A stretch of DNA of 64,000 nt from Pricia antarctica (GCF_900101815.1 NZ_FNAO01000003.1:62001-126000); one strand, 5' to 3'; counted from the first letter of the stretch, positions 17,010 through 26,084 are shown. The notes: a model not told the origin generated them from the letters alone. A program made the numbers and translations.

Positions 17010-18110
17010 ATGGATCGAAAAACCATACGCTTTTCAAGAAAAGATTCCGCAAATTTTTTCAGGACGCTTAACAAGCGGGTTAACGATTATTTTAAGGACA
17101 ACCAGATTAAAAAGACGGGAAACTGGCGGTTGCACGTAAAGACCGTGATTATGTTCGCCCTGTTCTTAACGCCCTATTTCCTGATCTTGACTTTGGGGCT
17201 TCCCAATTGGGCCAACCTTCTTTTGACGATTGTAATGGGCGTGGGCATGGCCGGTGTCGGCATGAATGTAATGCACGATGGCAACCATAATGCCTATTCG
17301 AACAAAAAATGGGTCAATAAACTGATGGGGAGCAGTATTTATATTTTGGCCGGAAACGTTTACAATTGGCAGGTACAGCACAATGTTCTGCATCATACCT
17401 ACACCAACATCCACGAACATGACGAGGATATGGAAGCCGGTCGCATTCTGCGATTTTCGAAGCATACCGAGTGGAAGCGGCACCATAAATTCCAACATCT
17501 CTACTCCGTTTTTCTCTATGGATTACTGACCTTCAACTGGGCCATCACCACCGATTTTATGCAGATGTACCGGTATACGAAACGAAAATTGAGTTTTGGG
17601 AAATTTCCCAACCCTATCGTGAACTGGAGTACCATGGTGATTTCTAAATTACTGTATATCACCATTTGGATCGTACTTCCCTTAGTTTTCATCGATATTG
17701 CTTGGTGGAAAGTACTTTTAGGCTTCTTTATTATGCATTACGTGGCCGGTGTCATCTTGAGCGTCGTTTTTCAATTGGCCCATATCGTCGACGAAGCCGA
17801 TACCCCCCTACCGGACGAAAGCGGAACCATGAAGAATACTTGGGCGATTCATCAATTGTTCACCACCGTTAATTTCGGTACCAAAAACCGTATCGTCAAC
17901 TGGTTTACAGGGGGATTGAACCATCAGGTCGAGCACCATATCTTTCCCCACATTAGCCATGTACATTACACAAATATCTCTAAAATTGTGAAGGAAACGG
18001 CAAAGGAGTTCAATTTGCCCTATAACGAATACAAAACTACCCGAAAAGCTATAATTTCGCACTTTAAGCATTTGAGGGATTTGGGAAGGCCACCAGCGTT
18101 GCAGGTTTGA
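17010..18110 (+). CDS. Membrane fatty acid desaturase, front-end type
   Basis: Di-iron membrane desaturase of 366 residues that introduces a double bond in an acyl chain. The start is the ATG at 17010; the TTG three codons earlier is less likely. Three histidine boxes are intact: HDGNH (89-93), HNVLHH (124-129) and HQVEHH (305-310). In the third box a Gln precedes VEHH, a feature of front-end (delta-5/delta-6-like) desaturases. Unlike eukaryotic front-end enzymes there is no fused cytochrome b5 domain. Two pairs of membrane helices are evident (about 47-85 and 200-245). Substrate and regioselectivity cannot be read from sequence. Confidence 0.88.
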   Translation: MDRKTIRFSRKDSANFFRTLNKRVNDYFKDNQIKKTGNWRLHVKTVIMFALFLTPYFLILTLGLPNWANLLLTIVMGVGMAGVGMNVMHDGNHNAYSNKKWVNKLMGSSIYILAGNVYNWQVQHNVLHHTYTNIHEHDEDMEAGRILRFSKHTEWKRHHKFQHLYSVFLYGLLTFNWAITTDFMQMYRYTKRKLSFGKFPNPIVNWSTMVISKLLYITIWIVLPLVFIDIAWWKVLLGFFIMHYVAGVILSVVFQLAHIVDEADTPLPDESGTMKNTWAIHQLFTTVNFGTKNRIVNWFTGGLNHQVEHHIFPHISHVHYTNISKIVKETAKEFNLPYNEYKTTRKAIISHFKHLRDLGRPPALQV

Positions 18111-18156
18111 TTGCCCAAGATTCGATTTATTACCCAATTTTAAATAGCACCACTAC

Positions 18157-19341
18157 ATGAACCAACATCTTTCGGATCGGATAAACAACATGTCCACTTC
18201 CGCTACTTTAGCTATGGCGGCCAAGACCCGGGAACTACGCAATGAAGGCAAGGATATTATCGGTCTTAGCCTTGGGGAGCCCGATTTCAACATTCCCGAT
18301 TTTATAAAGGATGCGGCAAAGCAGGCCATAGACGACAACTACAGCAGCTATTCCCCCGTCGATGGATACGCCGATCTGAAAAAAGCCATCGCCAATAAAT
18401 TCAAGCGTGATAATAATCTCGAATATGGATTGAACCAAATCGTTGTCTCTACCGGAGCGAAGCAATCCCTTGCCAACGTGGCAATGTGCATGTTAAACCA
18501 AGGTGACGAAGTGATTTTGCCCGCCCCCTACTGGGTCAGCTATAGTGATATCGTGAAACTAGCGGAAGGTACTCCCGTAGAAGTGCCGACCAGTATCGAC
18601 ACCGACTTTAAAATGACGCCCGAACAGCTCGAAGCGGCCATTACGCCCAAGACAAAAATGCTCTGGTTCAGCTCGCCCTGTAACCCCAGCGGTTCAGTGT
18701 ACAGTTTAGCGGAGTTGGAAGGATTGGCGGAAGTACTGAGAAAACATCCCGGTATCTTTGTCGTATCGGACGAAATTTACGAACATATCAACTTTCGCGG
18801 TGGCCATGTCAGTATCGCTGGCATCGAAGGCATGTACGACCGCACCATCACGGTAAACGGCGTATCAAAAGCCTTCGCAATGACCGGATGGCGTATTGGC
18901 TATCTCGGTGCCGCCGCTTGGATCGCCAAGGCGTGTACCAAATTTCAGGGCCAAATGACCAGCGGTGCCAATGCTATTGCCCAACGTGCCACTATCACCG
19001 CTTTGGAAGCCCCTCTCAGCAAGATTCAATTCATGATCGACAAGTTCCACGAACGCCGGGATTTGATCCTAAAACTTTTGGGCGAAATCGAGGGCTTTAG
19101 CCTCAACGTTCCGGAAGGCGCGTTCTACGTCTTCCCCGAAATTTCATATTTCTTCGGAAAGACGTTAAACGGAGTGACTATCAACAACGCTTCTGACTTT
19201 GCCTTGTATCTATTGGAGCATGCTAATGTCGCTACCGTAACCGGTGAAGCCTTCGGAAATCCAAATTGCATTCGTATTTCGTATGCCGCTTCGGAAGATG
19301 AACTGAAGGAAGCCGTAAAGCGAATCAAGGAGGTCTTATAA
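18157..19341 (+). CDS. Class I PLP-dependent aminotransferase (aspartate aminotransferase type)
   Basis: Cytoplasmic fold-type I aminotransferase, 394 residues, most like the I-gamma aspartate/prephenate aminotransferases. Seen are GLSLGEPDFNIPDF (36-49), YSPVDGYADLKKAIA, SSPCNPSGS (172-180), the PLP-phenol contact SDEIYEH (204-210), the Schiff-base lysine K238 in NGVSKAFAMTGWRIGY, and a C-terminal arginine in NCIRISYA. It should exchange amino groups between aspartate (perhaps also aromatic precursors) and 2-oxoglutarate. No linked biosynthetic gene helps to narrow the substrate. Followed by a strong terminator. Confidence 0.92.
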   Translation: MNQHLSDRINNMSTSATLAMAAKTRELRNEGKDIIGLSLGEPDFNIPDFIKDAAKQAIDDNYSSYSPVDGYADLKKAIANKFKRDNNLEYGLNQIVVSTGAKQSLANVAMCMLNQGDEVILPAPYWVSYSDIVKLAEGTPVEVPTSIDTDFKMTPEQLEAAITPKTKMLWFSSPCNPSGSVYSLAELEGLAEVLRKHPGIFVVSDEIYEHINFRGGHVSIAGIEGMYDRTITVNGVSKAFAMTGWRIGYLGAAAWIAKACTKFQGQMTSGANAIAQRATITALEAPLSKIQFMIDKFHERRDLILKLLGEIEGFSLNVPEGAFYVFPEISYFFGKTLNGVTINNASDFALYLLEHANVATVTGEAFGNPNCIRISYAASEDELKEAVKRIKEVL

Positions 19342-19360
19342 ACTTATTCAACATCCGCAT

Positions 19361-19398
19361 AATAAAAAACCCGTCGCCATCGCAACGGGTTTTTTATT
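19361..19398 (+). terminator. Rho-independent terminator after the aminotransferase
   Basis: Perfect 14-bp arms AATAAAAAACCCGT / ACGGGTTTTTTATT around a 10-nt loop, with the T-run inside the 3' arm. Confidence 0.9.
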
Positions 19399-19467
19399 GG
19401 ATAATTGTCATACGTATGTAGTCCAGACATATCTCAACTTTAGTATATTGCAGTATAAACGGTTCGT

Positions 19468-19692
19468 ATGAAATTAAACTTAGTGTCTTGTGATGCTCTG
19501 AGACCAGATAGAAGGGCAATAGCCAAGTGTATTGCAGAAATTTCCTTTAACAGCGAGGAATCTTTGTCGAACGAACTCACCGATATCCTCTTGGAAGGAG
19601 ACGCTATAGCTATTGAAGTGGAAGACAAAAACTCGGGTTCCGCTTTGAGAGCTTTGCGAAAACTAAGTATCGAATACGAAATTATAGAATGA
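19468..19692 (+). CDS. Small conserved-looking protein, function unknown
   Basis: 74 residues, starting MKLNLVSCDALRPDR and ending LRKLSIEYEIIE. It has no signal peptide or membrane segment. The alternation of a basic helix, an acidic stretch (EESLSNELTDILLEGD), a strand (AIAIEVED) and a final helix-strand pair suggests a small alpha/beta fold, faintly like the L7/L12 C-terminal domain. That resemblance is an impression only. Coding quality resembles its neighbours, and the gene sits 70 bp after a terminator, so it needs its own promoter. Confidence 0.6.
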   Translation: MKLNLVSCDALRPDRRAIAKCIAEISFNSEESLSNELTDILLEGDAIAIEVEDKNSGSALRALRKLSIEYEIIE

Positions 19693-19752
19693 AAACCACG
19701 ATTTTACCCCTGTACATCCGCTACTAACTTATATCCACTAACCATCAAAATC

Positions 19753-20211
19753 ATGACCTGGAAAAACCTTTTTAACGAAAAAGAGGCCAAAGAAACCATT
19801 GGCCGTATCAATGCCCTGACCCCGGAAACGCAGCCCCAATGGGGAAAAATGAACGTATCGGAAATGCTGGCTCACTGCAACGTCGCCTACGAACTGGTAT
19901 ATACGGACAAACATCCCAAGCCCAAAGGCCTTCAGAAATTTCTGGTCAAGCTTTTTGCGAAAAAAATAGTCGTTGGGCCAAAACCCTATAAAAAGAACCT
20001 CCGAACCGCCCCGGTGTTCCTAATTACCGATGAGAGAAATTTCGAAACCGAAAAAAAGCGCCTGATCGCACATATAGAAAAGACCCAAAAGTTAGGCCCG
20101 GCACATTTCAACAAAAAAGAGTCGCACGCCTTTGGCGCCTTGACCGACACGGAATGGAATACACTTTTCTCCAAGCATCTCGACCATCACTTGAAGCAAT
20201 TTGGTGTTTAA
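19753..20211 (+). CDS. DUF1569 family protein (DinB-like fold)
   Basis: 152-residue cytoplasmic protein of the DUF1569 family, related to DinB-type four-helix bundles. Typical segments: MTWKNLFN at the start, WGKMNVSEMLAHCNVAYE with the first histidine ligand, VVGPKPYKKNLRTAP, and the C-terminal SKHLDHHLKQFGV with the other ligands. Activity is unknown for the family. It follows the 74-residue protein by 60 bp and may share its transcript. A second DinB-fold protein lies at 15.3 kb, but that one is exported and not closely similar. Confidence 0.85.
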   Translation: MTWKNLFNEKEAKETIGRINALTPETQPQWGKMNVSEMLAHCNVAYELVYTDKHPKPKGLQKFLVKLFAKKIVVGPKPYKKNLRTAPVFLITDERNFETEKKRLIAHIEKTQKLGPAHFNKKESHAFGALTDTEWNTLFSKHLDHHLKQFGV

Positions 20212-20324
20212 CCACTTCATCGTAGAATTTCTGAACCCGTCTATGCAATCAATTTATGGGTCGTACTCTTAGGTTCCGATGCTAACAAGCGGGAATATAC
20301 CTCCATCATTTCCAAATTTTTCTT

Positions 20325-20332
20325 TATCTTTT
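20325..20332 (+). promoter_or_regulatory. Candidate -7 box for the aquaglyceroporin gene
   Basis: TATCTTTT, one base from TAnnTTTG, 23 bp before the ATG at 20356. Confidence 0.3.
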
Positions 20333-20355
20333 ACCCCGCCTAAACAACCGACTAT

Positions 20356-21081
20356 ATGACCGTATATATTTTTGAGTTTATCGGAACCGCCATGCTGATC
20401 CTTATCGGTAACGGTATCGTCGCCAACGTCGTGCTAAAAGGTACGAAAGGTGCAGATGCGGGCTGGACGGGAATCTCCCTCGCATGGGGCATTGCGGTAT
20501 TTAGCGGAGTCTTTATAAGTGCCGATGTGAGCGGGGCCCATTTAAACCCTGCCGTGACCTTCGGTCTCGCTACCGCTGGAAAATTTGCCTGGGAACTCGT
20601 TCCCGGTTATATGGTAGCCCAGGTCTTGGGTGCAATGATGGGAAATCTTCTGGTTTGGCTGACCTATAAAAAGCAGTACGATGCCACGGAAGACCAAGGT
20701 GCCCTCTTGGCAACTTTTTCGACCGCTCCGGCTATTCGGAGTCCCTTTTGGAATTTGGTAACCGAGATTATCGGCACCTTTGCCTTGGTCTTCGGCGTGT
20801 TCTACATCGCCGGAGGAACCGTTTCCGACGAACCCATCAAACTGGGTGCCCTTGATGCCCTGCCAGTAGCGCTTTTGGTTATGGGCATCGGTTTCGGACT
20901 CGGCGGTCCTACCGGCTATGCCATCAACCCGGCACGAGATCTCGGACCCCGGATCATGCACGCCATCCTTCCTCTAAAGGGAAAAGGCAGCAGTGATTGG
21001 AGTTATGCTTGGGTACCTATTGTCGGCCCCTTAATCGGAGGAGCTTTGGCCGCACTGATGTATATGTGGATAGGAGTGTGA
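20356..21081 (+). CDS. Aquaglyceroporin (MIP family, glycerol facilitator type)
   Basis: Channel of 241 residues with six membrane helices and two half-helices carrying the NPA signatures: HLNPAVTF in the first half and INPARDLGPR in the second. Asp after NPAR is the usual mark of glycerol facilitators (GlpF-like) rather than strict water channels (AqpZ-like, usually Ser), so glycerol or a similar small polyol is the likely substrate. No glpK or glpD is adjacent, so physiological linkage is not shown. Length is a little shorter than E. coli GlpF. Confidence 0.9.
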   Translation: MTVYIFEFIGTAMLILIGNGIVANVVLKGTKGADAGWTGISLAWGIAVFSGVFISADVSGAHLNPAVTFGLATAGKFAWELVPGYMVAQVLGAMMGNLLVWLTYKKQYDATEDQGALLATFSTAPAIRSPFWNLVTEIIGTFALVFGVFYIAGGTVSDEPIKLGALDALPVALLVMGIGFGLGGPTGYAINPARDLGPRIMHAILPLKGKGSSDWSYAWVPIVGPLIGGALAALMYMWIGV

Positions 21082-21136
21082 AAATTTATTTGCCCCCTGA
21101 CAAATAAAAAGTAACTTGTACGGTCAAACCTTTCCC

Positions 21137-21784
21137 ATGAAATTCATTGTATTTACCGTTCTCTGCCTGATAGTTTCCATTGCAAATGCCCAAGACCCAG
21201 TACCATTTAAGGGCGAGGTCGAAGACCTACAAAATAAATACGATACGGTTTTTGATGCATCCCAAGAAACTATAGTGTTTACAGGAAGTTCAAGCATCCG
21301 GATGTGGCGGGATGTTCAAGAGCGATTCCCTGAACACCAAGTCGTCAACACAGGCTTCGGGGGATCACAGGCTTCAGACCTATCCTTTTATATTTACGAT
21401 TTAATATTGCGTTTCCATCCCAAAAAAGTATTCCTTTATGAAGGGGATAATGACATTTTTGCCAAAAAGAAACCTACCGCAATTATAGAAAAGATTCAAA
21501 ATATTATCGAAGGTATCCATAGAAACGATTCCACTACACGAGTCGTGCTTATCGCCGCCAAGCCCAGTATCGCCCGATGGAAGTTGAAGGGAAAATACAA
21601 ACGCCTTAACCGAAAAATGGCAAAACTTGCTGATGATACTCCGTCAGTGGCGTATGCCGACGTATGGGACCCCATGCTCGACGGCAACAAAGTAAAACAG
21701 GATATTTTTATCGAAGATGGACTACATATGAATGCGAAAGGCTATCAGATTTGGTATGACGTTCTCGAGCCTTTTGTGAATTGA
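21137..21784 (+). CDS. Exported SGNH/GDSL-family hydrolase
   Basis: 215 residues from the ATG at 21137, beginning with a signal peptide (MKFIVFTVLCLIVSIANAQ). SGNH blocks are visible: the nucleophile serine in VFTGSSSIRMW (the usual GDS is GSS), the oxyanion glycine in NTGFGGSQASD, GDND in place of GxND, and DGLHMNAKGY with the catalytic Asp and His. It is likely an esterase or deacetylase of the periplasm or cell surface, acting on an acylated carbohydrate or lipid. The next gene on this strand is a GH20 hexosaminidase, which fits a role in glycan breakdown, though the 92-bp gap leaves operon status open. Confidence 0.88.
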   Translation: MKFIVFTVLCLIVSIANAQDPVPFKGEVEDLQNKYDTVFDASQETIVFTGSSSIRMWRDVQERFPEHQVVNTGFGGSQASDLSFYIYDLILRFHPKKVFLYEGDNDIFAKKKPTAIIEKIQNIIEGIHRNDSTTRVVLIAAKPSIARWKLKGKYKRLNRKMAKLADDTPSVAYADVWDPMLDGNKVKQDIFIEDGLHMNAKGYQIWYDVLEPFVN

Positions 21785-21876
21785 CCCACTAGAAATTAAA
21801 TATATAATGTTAACCTATAGCGTTTTCAATCGTTTCAATGCATTTTAAACATATAAAACTATAACATTAAACAGCT

Positions 21877-23493
21877 ATGAATTCCAATTTAACCAAAAGC
21901 CTACTCATCTGCCTCGCATTCGTCGCATTGCTATCCTGCGAAGCGGAAAAGAAGAAACGCGTTTTGAATTTTCCCAAAACTGATCTTGCGATGGAAAACA
22001 TGATTCCCAAGCCCATGAAAATCATTCCTACCAACGGAGGTTTCGCCTTGGATGAATTTACGGCAATATATACCTCGGAAAACGCATCCGGATTTCCTGA
22101 GGTGGGGCAATTTTTGGCGGATAAAATAAGGGCAAAGACAAACCTTCAAATCCCTGTAAATGTAAACGAAGTACCCAATCGAGAGGGTATCATCTACATC
22201 AACCAGTCGGACAGTCTAGAACTGGACGCTCCGGAAGCCTATCAGCTTTATATTACGGCCGACTCTGTGATACTGAATTCCAATACCGCCGAGGGCGCAT
22301 TTCGGGGCATCCAGACCATACGCCAGATTATACCTGAAACAAGCAACGATACTTTGGCGGAATATAAGGTATGGACGATTCCAACGGGAAAGATCATCGA
22401 TAATCCCGTTTTTGAATATCGCGGCACTATGCTCGATGTCGCCCGGCATTTTTTTACGGTTGAAGAAGTAAAAAAATACATCGATTTGCTGGCCTATTAC
22501 AAGTACAACGTGTTGCATCTACACCTCGCCGATGATCAAGGCTGGCGTATCGAGATCAAATCCTGGCCAAAGCTCACAGAGGTTAGCGGCGGCACGGAAG
22601 TGGGTGGCGGAGAAGGCGGTTTTTATACGCAAGAAGATTATAAGGACATCGTGGCCTATGCGGCAGCGCAACATATGACCATCGTACCCGAAATCGACAT
22701 GCCCGGGCATACGAACGCCGCTTCTGTAGCTTATCCGTTTTTAAACGGCAACGGCAAAAAAATCGAACCTTATGAAGGCACAAACGTGGGCTTCAGTACA
22801 TTTGACACCCGAAAAGATACCGTATACACGTTTATCGATGATGTGGTACGCGAAATTTCCGAAATCACGCCCGGGCCCTATTTCCACGCCGGCGGCGATG
22901 AAAGCCATGCGACCAAAAAGAACGATTTCAATTATTTTGTCGAAAAGGTGCAAAAAATTGTAAACAAACACGGAAAGCGTATGATCGGATGGGACGAAAT
23001 CGTGACCGCGGACGTCGATTCCACAGCCATTCCCCAATACTGGAGCAGCGGCGATAACGCAAAAGCAGCCGTGCGGAAAAACCTTAAGATGATTCTTTCA
23101 CCCGCCAAAAAAGCCTATCTCGATATGCAGTATGACAGCCTTTCGAAATATGGCTTGCATTGGGCCGCCTATGTACCCGTTGATTCCGCCTATGTGTGGA
23201 ATCCGGAAGCCTATGAAGGAATTCCTTTGAAAAACATTTTGGGCATCGAGGCGCCGCTATGGTCCGAGACCATCGAGACTTTCGATGAACTCGCCTACTT
23301 GGCTTTTCCACGGGCTATTGGCTATTCAGAATTAAGCTGGTCTACTCCGGAAAACCGGAATTGGGAAAATTATAAGGTACGATTGGCGAACCAAGCCCCG
23401 TTTTTGGATAGAATGGATGTAAAATACTACCCCTCACCCTTAATCGACTGGAAGAAAAGTAAATTTACCTATGAAGAAATTAAGAAGGATTAG
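21877..23493 (+). CDS. Beta-N-acetylhexosaminidase (GH20), lipoprotein
   Basis: Removes terminal beta-linked GlcNAc or GalNAc, probably from chitin, peptidoglycan or glycoprotein fragments at the cell surface. The 538-residue precursor has a lipobox ending at Cys21 (VALLSC). Residues about 45-170 form the N-terminal GH20b domain. The catalytic barrel follows from YRGTMLDVARHFF, with HLHLADDQGWR (214-224), EIDMPGHT (272-279) and the catalytic Asp-Glu pair D341-E342 in HAGGDESH. Late segments WSSGDN and APLWSETIE are also typical. With the SGNH hydrolase upstream it suggests amino-sugar scavenging. Confidence 0.94.
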   Translation: MNSNLTKSLLICLAFVALLSCEAEKKKRVLNFPKTDLAMENMIPKPMKIIPTNGGFALDEFTAIYTSENASGFPEVGQFLADKIRAKTNLQIPVNVNEVPNREGIIYINQSDSLELDAPEAYQLYITADSVILNSNTAEGAFRGIQTIRQIIPETSNDTLAEYKVWTIPTGKIIDNPVFEYRGTMLDVARHFFTVEEVKKYIDLLAYYKYNVLHLHLADDQGWRIEIKSWPKLTEVSGGTEVGGGEGGFYTQEDYKDIVAYAAAQHMTIVPEIDMPGHTNAASVAYPFLNGNGKKIEPYEGTNVGFSTFDTRKDTVYTFIDDVVREISEITPGPYFHAGGDESHATKKNDFNYFVEKVQKIVNKHGKRMIGWDEIVTADVDSTAIPQYWSSGDNAKAAVRKNLKMILSPAKKAYLDMQYDSLSKYGLHWAAYVPVDSAYVWNPEAYEGIPLKNILGIEAPLWSETIETFDELAYLAFPRAIGYSELSWSTPENRNWENYKVRLANQAPFLDRMDVKYYPSPLIDWKKSKFTYEEIKKD

Positions 23494-23511
23494 TCGGTCA
23501 ATAAAAGAACC

Positions 23512-24069
23512 TTACTTCTTCCTAGCAGCCGGATTTTTTTGGGCCACTTTCTTGCCCGAAGACTTTGGATTGGACGATTTTTTCGCTACCGCCTTCGTAT
23601 CAGGGGATTTCATTTCTTGTGATTTCTTTTCCTGAGGCTTTTTCTCAGTGGATTCCCCTTCTGATTTTTCCGCTTTTTTATCGGAAAAATCGGTGATACC
23701 GTTTTCATGTAGAATATTGTACCATTGGATTACCTTTTTGATATCGCTGGCATAAACCCGGTCTTCGTCGTAGTTGGGCAGTACCTCAAAAAAGTATTCT
23801 TCCAATTTCAATTTATCGTCCTTATGGCTTATCGAAGTTTTACCGCCATCCTCTTTTTCCTGTACTTTTAGGAATACCTCACGCAACGGCAGTTCTTCCT
23901 CAAGGGTATACATAGCGATTTCAGAAAGTACGCTGACATTGGTACGCAAACTTACCGTAATCCGTTTCTTATCCAGCAGCGATTCCGCGACAAAACCGCC
24001 ACGGGTCTGGGTTATCAATTTGTAAAGGCCGGGTTTTCCCCCGATGGATAAAATTTTGTCTAAAGTCAT
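23512..24069 (-). CDS. DUF5606 family protein
   Basis: Bacteroidota-specific cytoplasmic protein. The start is placed at the ATG at 24069 (MTLDKILSIGGKPGLYKL), the normal N-terminus of the family, giving 185 residues. The conserved domain covers about 1-130 (SIGGKPGLYKL, VSVLSEIAMYT, SDIKKVIQWYNILHENG). The last 50 or so residues are a low-complexity Lys/Ser/Pro-rich tail of AT-hook-like basic character, suggesting nucleic-acid or ribosome contact; that is an inference. It ends the ruvX-def-DUF5606 gene run, 61 bp after def. Confidence 0.85.
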   Translation of the reverse strand: MTLDKILSIGGKPGLYKLITQTRGGFVAESLLDKKRITVSLRTNVSVLSEIAMYTLEEELPLREVFLKVQEKEDGGKTSISHKDDKLKLEEYFFEVLPNYDEDRVYASDIKKVIQWYNILHENGITDFSDKKAEKSEGESTEKKPQEKKSQEMKSPDTKAVAKKSSNPKSSGKKVAQKNPAARKK

Positions 24070-24130
24070 AGTATTTTTTTGCAATTGAGGAACACAAAGA
24101 TTACACTTTTCGATGGATTACGGCAGCGGT

Positions 24131-24721
24131 TTACCGTGCTTTTTTTACGTTGGGAAATCGCATTCGATAATCGACCTCAATTTTTCCCTTGGAAATATTG
24201 TTCAACTTGCCCTTCAGCATCCTCTTTTTCAAGGGGGAAAGCTTATCGGTAAACAGTATGCCCTCGATATGGTCGTACTCGTGCTGTATTACTCGGGCGA
24301 GAAGTCCGTCGTAAGTTTCGGTATGTTCCTTAAAATCGGTATCGATAAAGGTGATGGTCAGGGTATCCTTCCGCTTGATATCCTCACGGATTTCCGGTAT
24401 GCTCAGGCAACCTTCGTTAAAGGCCCATTCCGCACCGGTTTCTTCTCTCACATGCGCATTAATAAACGTCTGTTTAAATCCCTTCAGGGCCTTCTGATCA
24501 TCAGATGACAGATCGTCGTCATCGGCAAATGGAGTCGTATCTATCACAAAAACGCGAAGGGGCAGCCCCACCTGCGGCGCTGCAAGACCAACACCATTGG
24601 CGTTGTACATGGTCTCATACATATTGGCGACCAATTCGTCCATCTTCGGGAAATCTTCGGGCAGATCTTCGCAGATTTTCCGCAAGACCGGATCACCGTA
24701 AGCTACTATAGGTAATATCAT
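24131..24721 (-). CDS. def: Peptide deformylase
   Basis: Removes the formyl group from the N-terminal methionine of nascent peptides, a metalloenzyme acting before Map. It has 196 residues. All three motifs are intact: GVGLAAPQVG (motif 1), EGCLSIPEI with the metal-binding cysteine (motif 2), and QHEYDHIEG with both histidines and the catalytic glutamate (motif 3). The ATG overlaps the ruvX stop as ATGA, so the two are translationally coupled. An acidic insertion (FADDDDLSSDD) lies between motifs 1 and 2. Confidence 0.96.
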   Translation of the reverse strand: MILPIVAYGDPVLRKICEDLPEDFPKMDELVANMYETMYNANGVGLAAPQVGLPLRVFVIDTTPFADDDDLSSDDQKALKGFKQTFINAHVREETGAEWAFNEGCLSIPEIREDIKRKDTLTITFIDTDFKEHTETYDGLLARVIQHEYDHIEGILFTDKLSPLKKRMLKGKLNNISKGKIEVDYRMRFPNVKKAR

Positions 24722-25131
24722 TGTATGGTGTTTAAATAGGCCTGCAAAATCAGGGTCGCACTTATTTCATCGACCAGGGCCTTATTTCTACGTTGTTTCT
24801 TCTTTAATCCGCCCTCGATCATCGTCTGTACCGCCATTTTAGAGGTAAAACGTTCGTCTTGACGCGCTATAGGTATGTTGGGAAAATTGTTGTTCAACTG
24901 GATTAGAAACGGAGCGATAAAGGTTTCGGATTCCGACGGCATGTTGTTCATTTGCCGGGGTTCCCCTACCACAAACCGCACTACTTTTTCGTCTTGGGTA
25001 TACTGCTTCAAAAAGTCAAGCAACTCAAAGGTCGAAACCGTGGTCAGCCCTGACGCAATCAGTTGTAGTTCATCGGTAACGGCTATTCCTGTGCGTTTTC
25101 TACCATAATCCAATGCCAAAACCCTTCCCAA
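24718..25131 (-). CDS. ruvX: RuvX/YqgF family pre-16S rRNA nuclease
   Basis: RNase H-fold protein of 137 residues, assigned to 5'-end maturation of pre-16S rRNA and earlier annotated as a putative Holliday junction resolvase. Motifs are VLALDYGRKRTGIAVTD with the first catalytic Asp, FVVGEPRQMNN, DERFTSKMA with the Glu, and the C-terminal LVDEISATLILQAYL with the last Asp. The start is a TTG at 25131; the usual family opening MGRVLALDYG begins exactly there and no in-frame ATG fits better. It forms a coupled pair with def. Confidence 0.92.
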   Translation of the reverse strand: MGRVLALDYGRKRTGIAVTDELQLIASGLTTVSTFELLDFLKQYTQDEKVVRFVVGEPRQMNNMPSESETFIAPFLIQLNNNFPNIPIARQDERFTSKMAVQTMIEGGLKKKQRRNKALVDEISATLILQAYLNTIQ

Positions 25132-25148
25132 ACCCGTACAATTTTTGG

Positions 25149-25156
25149 CAAAAATA
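25149..25156 (-). promoter_or_regulatory. Candidate -7 box of ruvX-def
   Basis: Reads TATTTTTG on the minus strand, 18 bp upstream of the ruvX TTG start. Confidence 0.45.
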
Positions 25157-25182
25157 ACCGATAATTTGTTATAAGTGTAAAA

Positions 25183-25217
25183 TTGGCGCCTAAATCATAT
25201 TTGAGAGATTATATTTG
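25183..25217 (+). promoter_or_regulatory. Candidate promoter of dapD
   Basis: TTGG at 25183-25186 and TATATTTG at 25210-25217, spaced 23 bp, match the Bacteroidota -33/-7 pattern. The leader to the dapD ATG would be about 45 nt. It is back to back with the ruvX promoter. Confidence 0.5.
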
Positions 25218-25268
25218 CGGTGAATCTCATACACTTCTAAACCCATAAACCCATAAACTTTTCTTCAA

Positions 25269-26084
25269 ATGACCGATTTAAGACACACTATAGAAAACGC
25301 CTGGGACAACCGCGAACTGCTCAAGGAAAAAGAAACCCAAGACGCCATTCGCCAAGTCATAGATTTGCTGGATGCGGGCGAGCTTCGTTGTGCCGAGCCT
25401 ACTGAAGGGGGATGGCAGATCAATGAATGGGTAAAAAAAGGGGTCGTACTCTATTTTCCGATTCAAAAAATGGAAACTTTAGAGGCCGGCATCTTCGAAT
25501 ACCACGATAAAATTCCCCTGAAAAGAGGCTATAAGGAGAAAGGTATCCGGGTTGTACCCAACGCGGTGGCCCGACATGGCGCCTATATTTCATCGGGAAC
25601 CATTTTAATGCCGAGCTACGTCAACATCGGGGCCTATGTCGACGAAGGCACGATGGTCGACACCTGGGCTACGGTAGGCAGCTGCGCCCAAATCGGAAAA
25701 AACGTGCATTTGAGCGGCGGGGTCGGTATCGGCGGGGTTCTTGAACCTTTACAGGCAGCCCCGGTCATTGTAGAGGACAATGCCTTTATCGGATCCCGAT
25801 GTATCGTGGTCGAGGGCGTCCGTGTTGAAAAAGAAGCCGTATTAGGGGCCAATGTGGTGTTGACGGCGTCTACCAAAATCATCGACGTGACGGGAGATAC
25901 ACCCAAGGAAACAAAAGGCTTAGTACCTGCACGTTCCGTGGTAATTCCCGGCAGCTATACCAAAAAGTTTCCGGCGGGGGAGTTTCAAGTGCCCTGTGCC
26001 CTGATTATCGGTACCCGAAAGGAGAGTACGAACAAAAAAACCTCTTTGAACGATGCGCTTAGGGAGTATGATGTGGCGGTGTAA
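25269..26084 (+). CDS. dapD: Tetrahydrodipicolinate N-succinyltransferase
   Basis: Succinylase step of the diaminopimelate/lysine pathway: 2,3,4,5-tetrahydrodipicolinate plus succinyl-CoA. It has 271 residues with an N-terminal helical domain and a left-handed beta-helix of hexapeptide repeats (about 105-225; for example YVNIGAYVDEGTMVDTWATV, IGKNVHLSGGVGIGG, AFIGSRCIVVEGVRVE). The C-terminal GTRKESTNKKTSLNDALR is typical. Its presence indicates that the succinylated route to DAP is used; lysA, the last step of the pathway, is at 59.7 kb in a separate unit. Confidence 0.95.
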   Translation: MTDLRHTIENAWDNRELLKEKETQDAIRQVIDLLDAGELRCAEPTEGGWQINEWVKKGVVLYFPIQKMETLEAGIFEYHDKIPLKRGYKEKGIRVVPNAVARHGAYISSGTILMPSYVNIGAYVDEGTMVDTWATVGSCAQIGKNVHLSGGVGIGGVLEPLQAAPVIVEDNAFIGSRCIVVEGVRVEKEAVLGANVVLTASTKIIDVTGDTPKETKGLVPARSVVIPGSYTKKFPAGEFQVPCALIIGTRKESTNKKTSLNDALREYDVAV

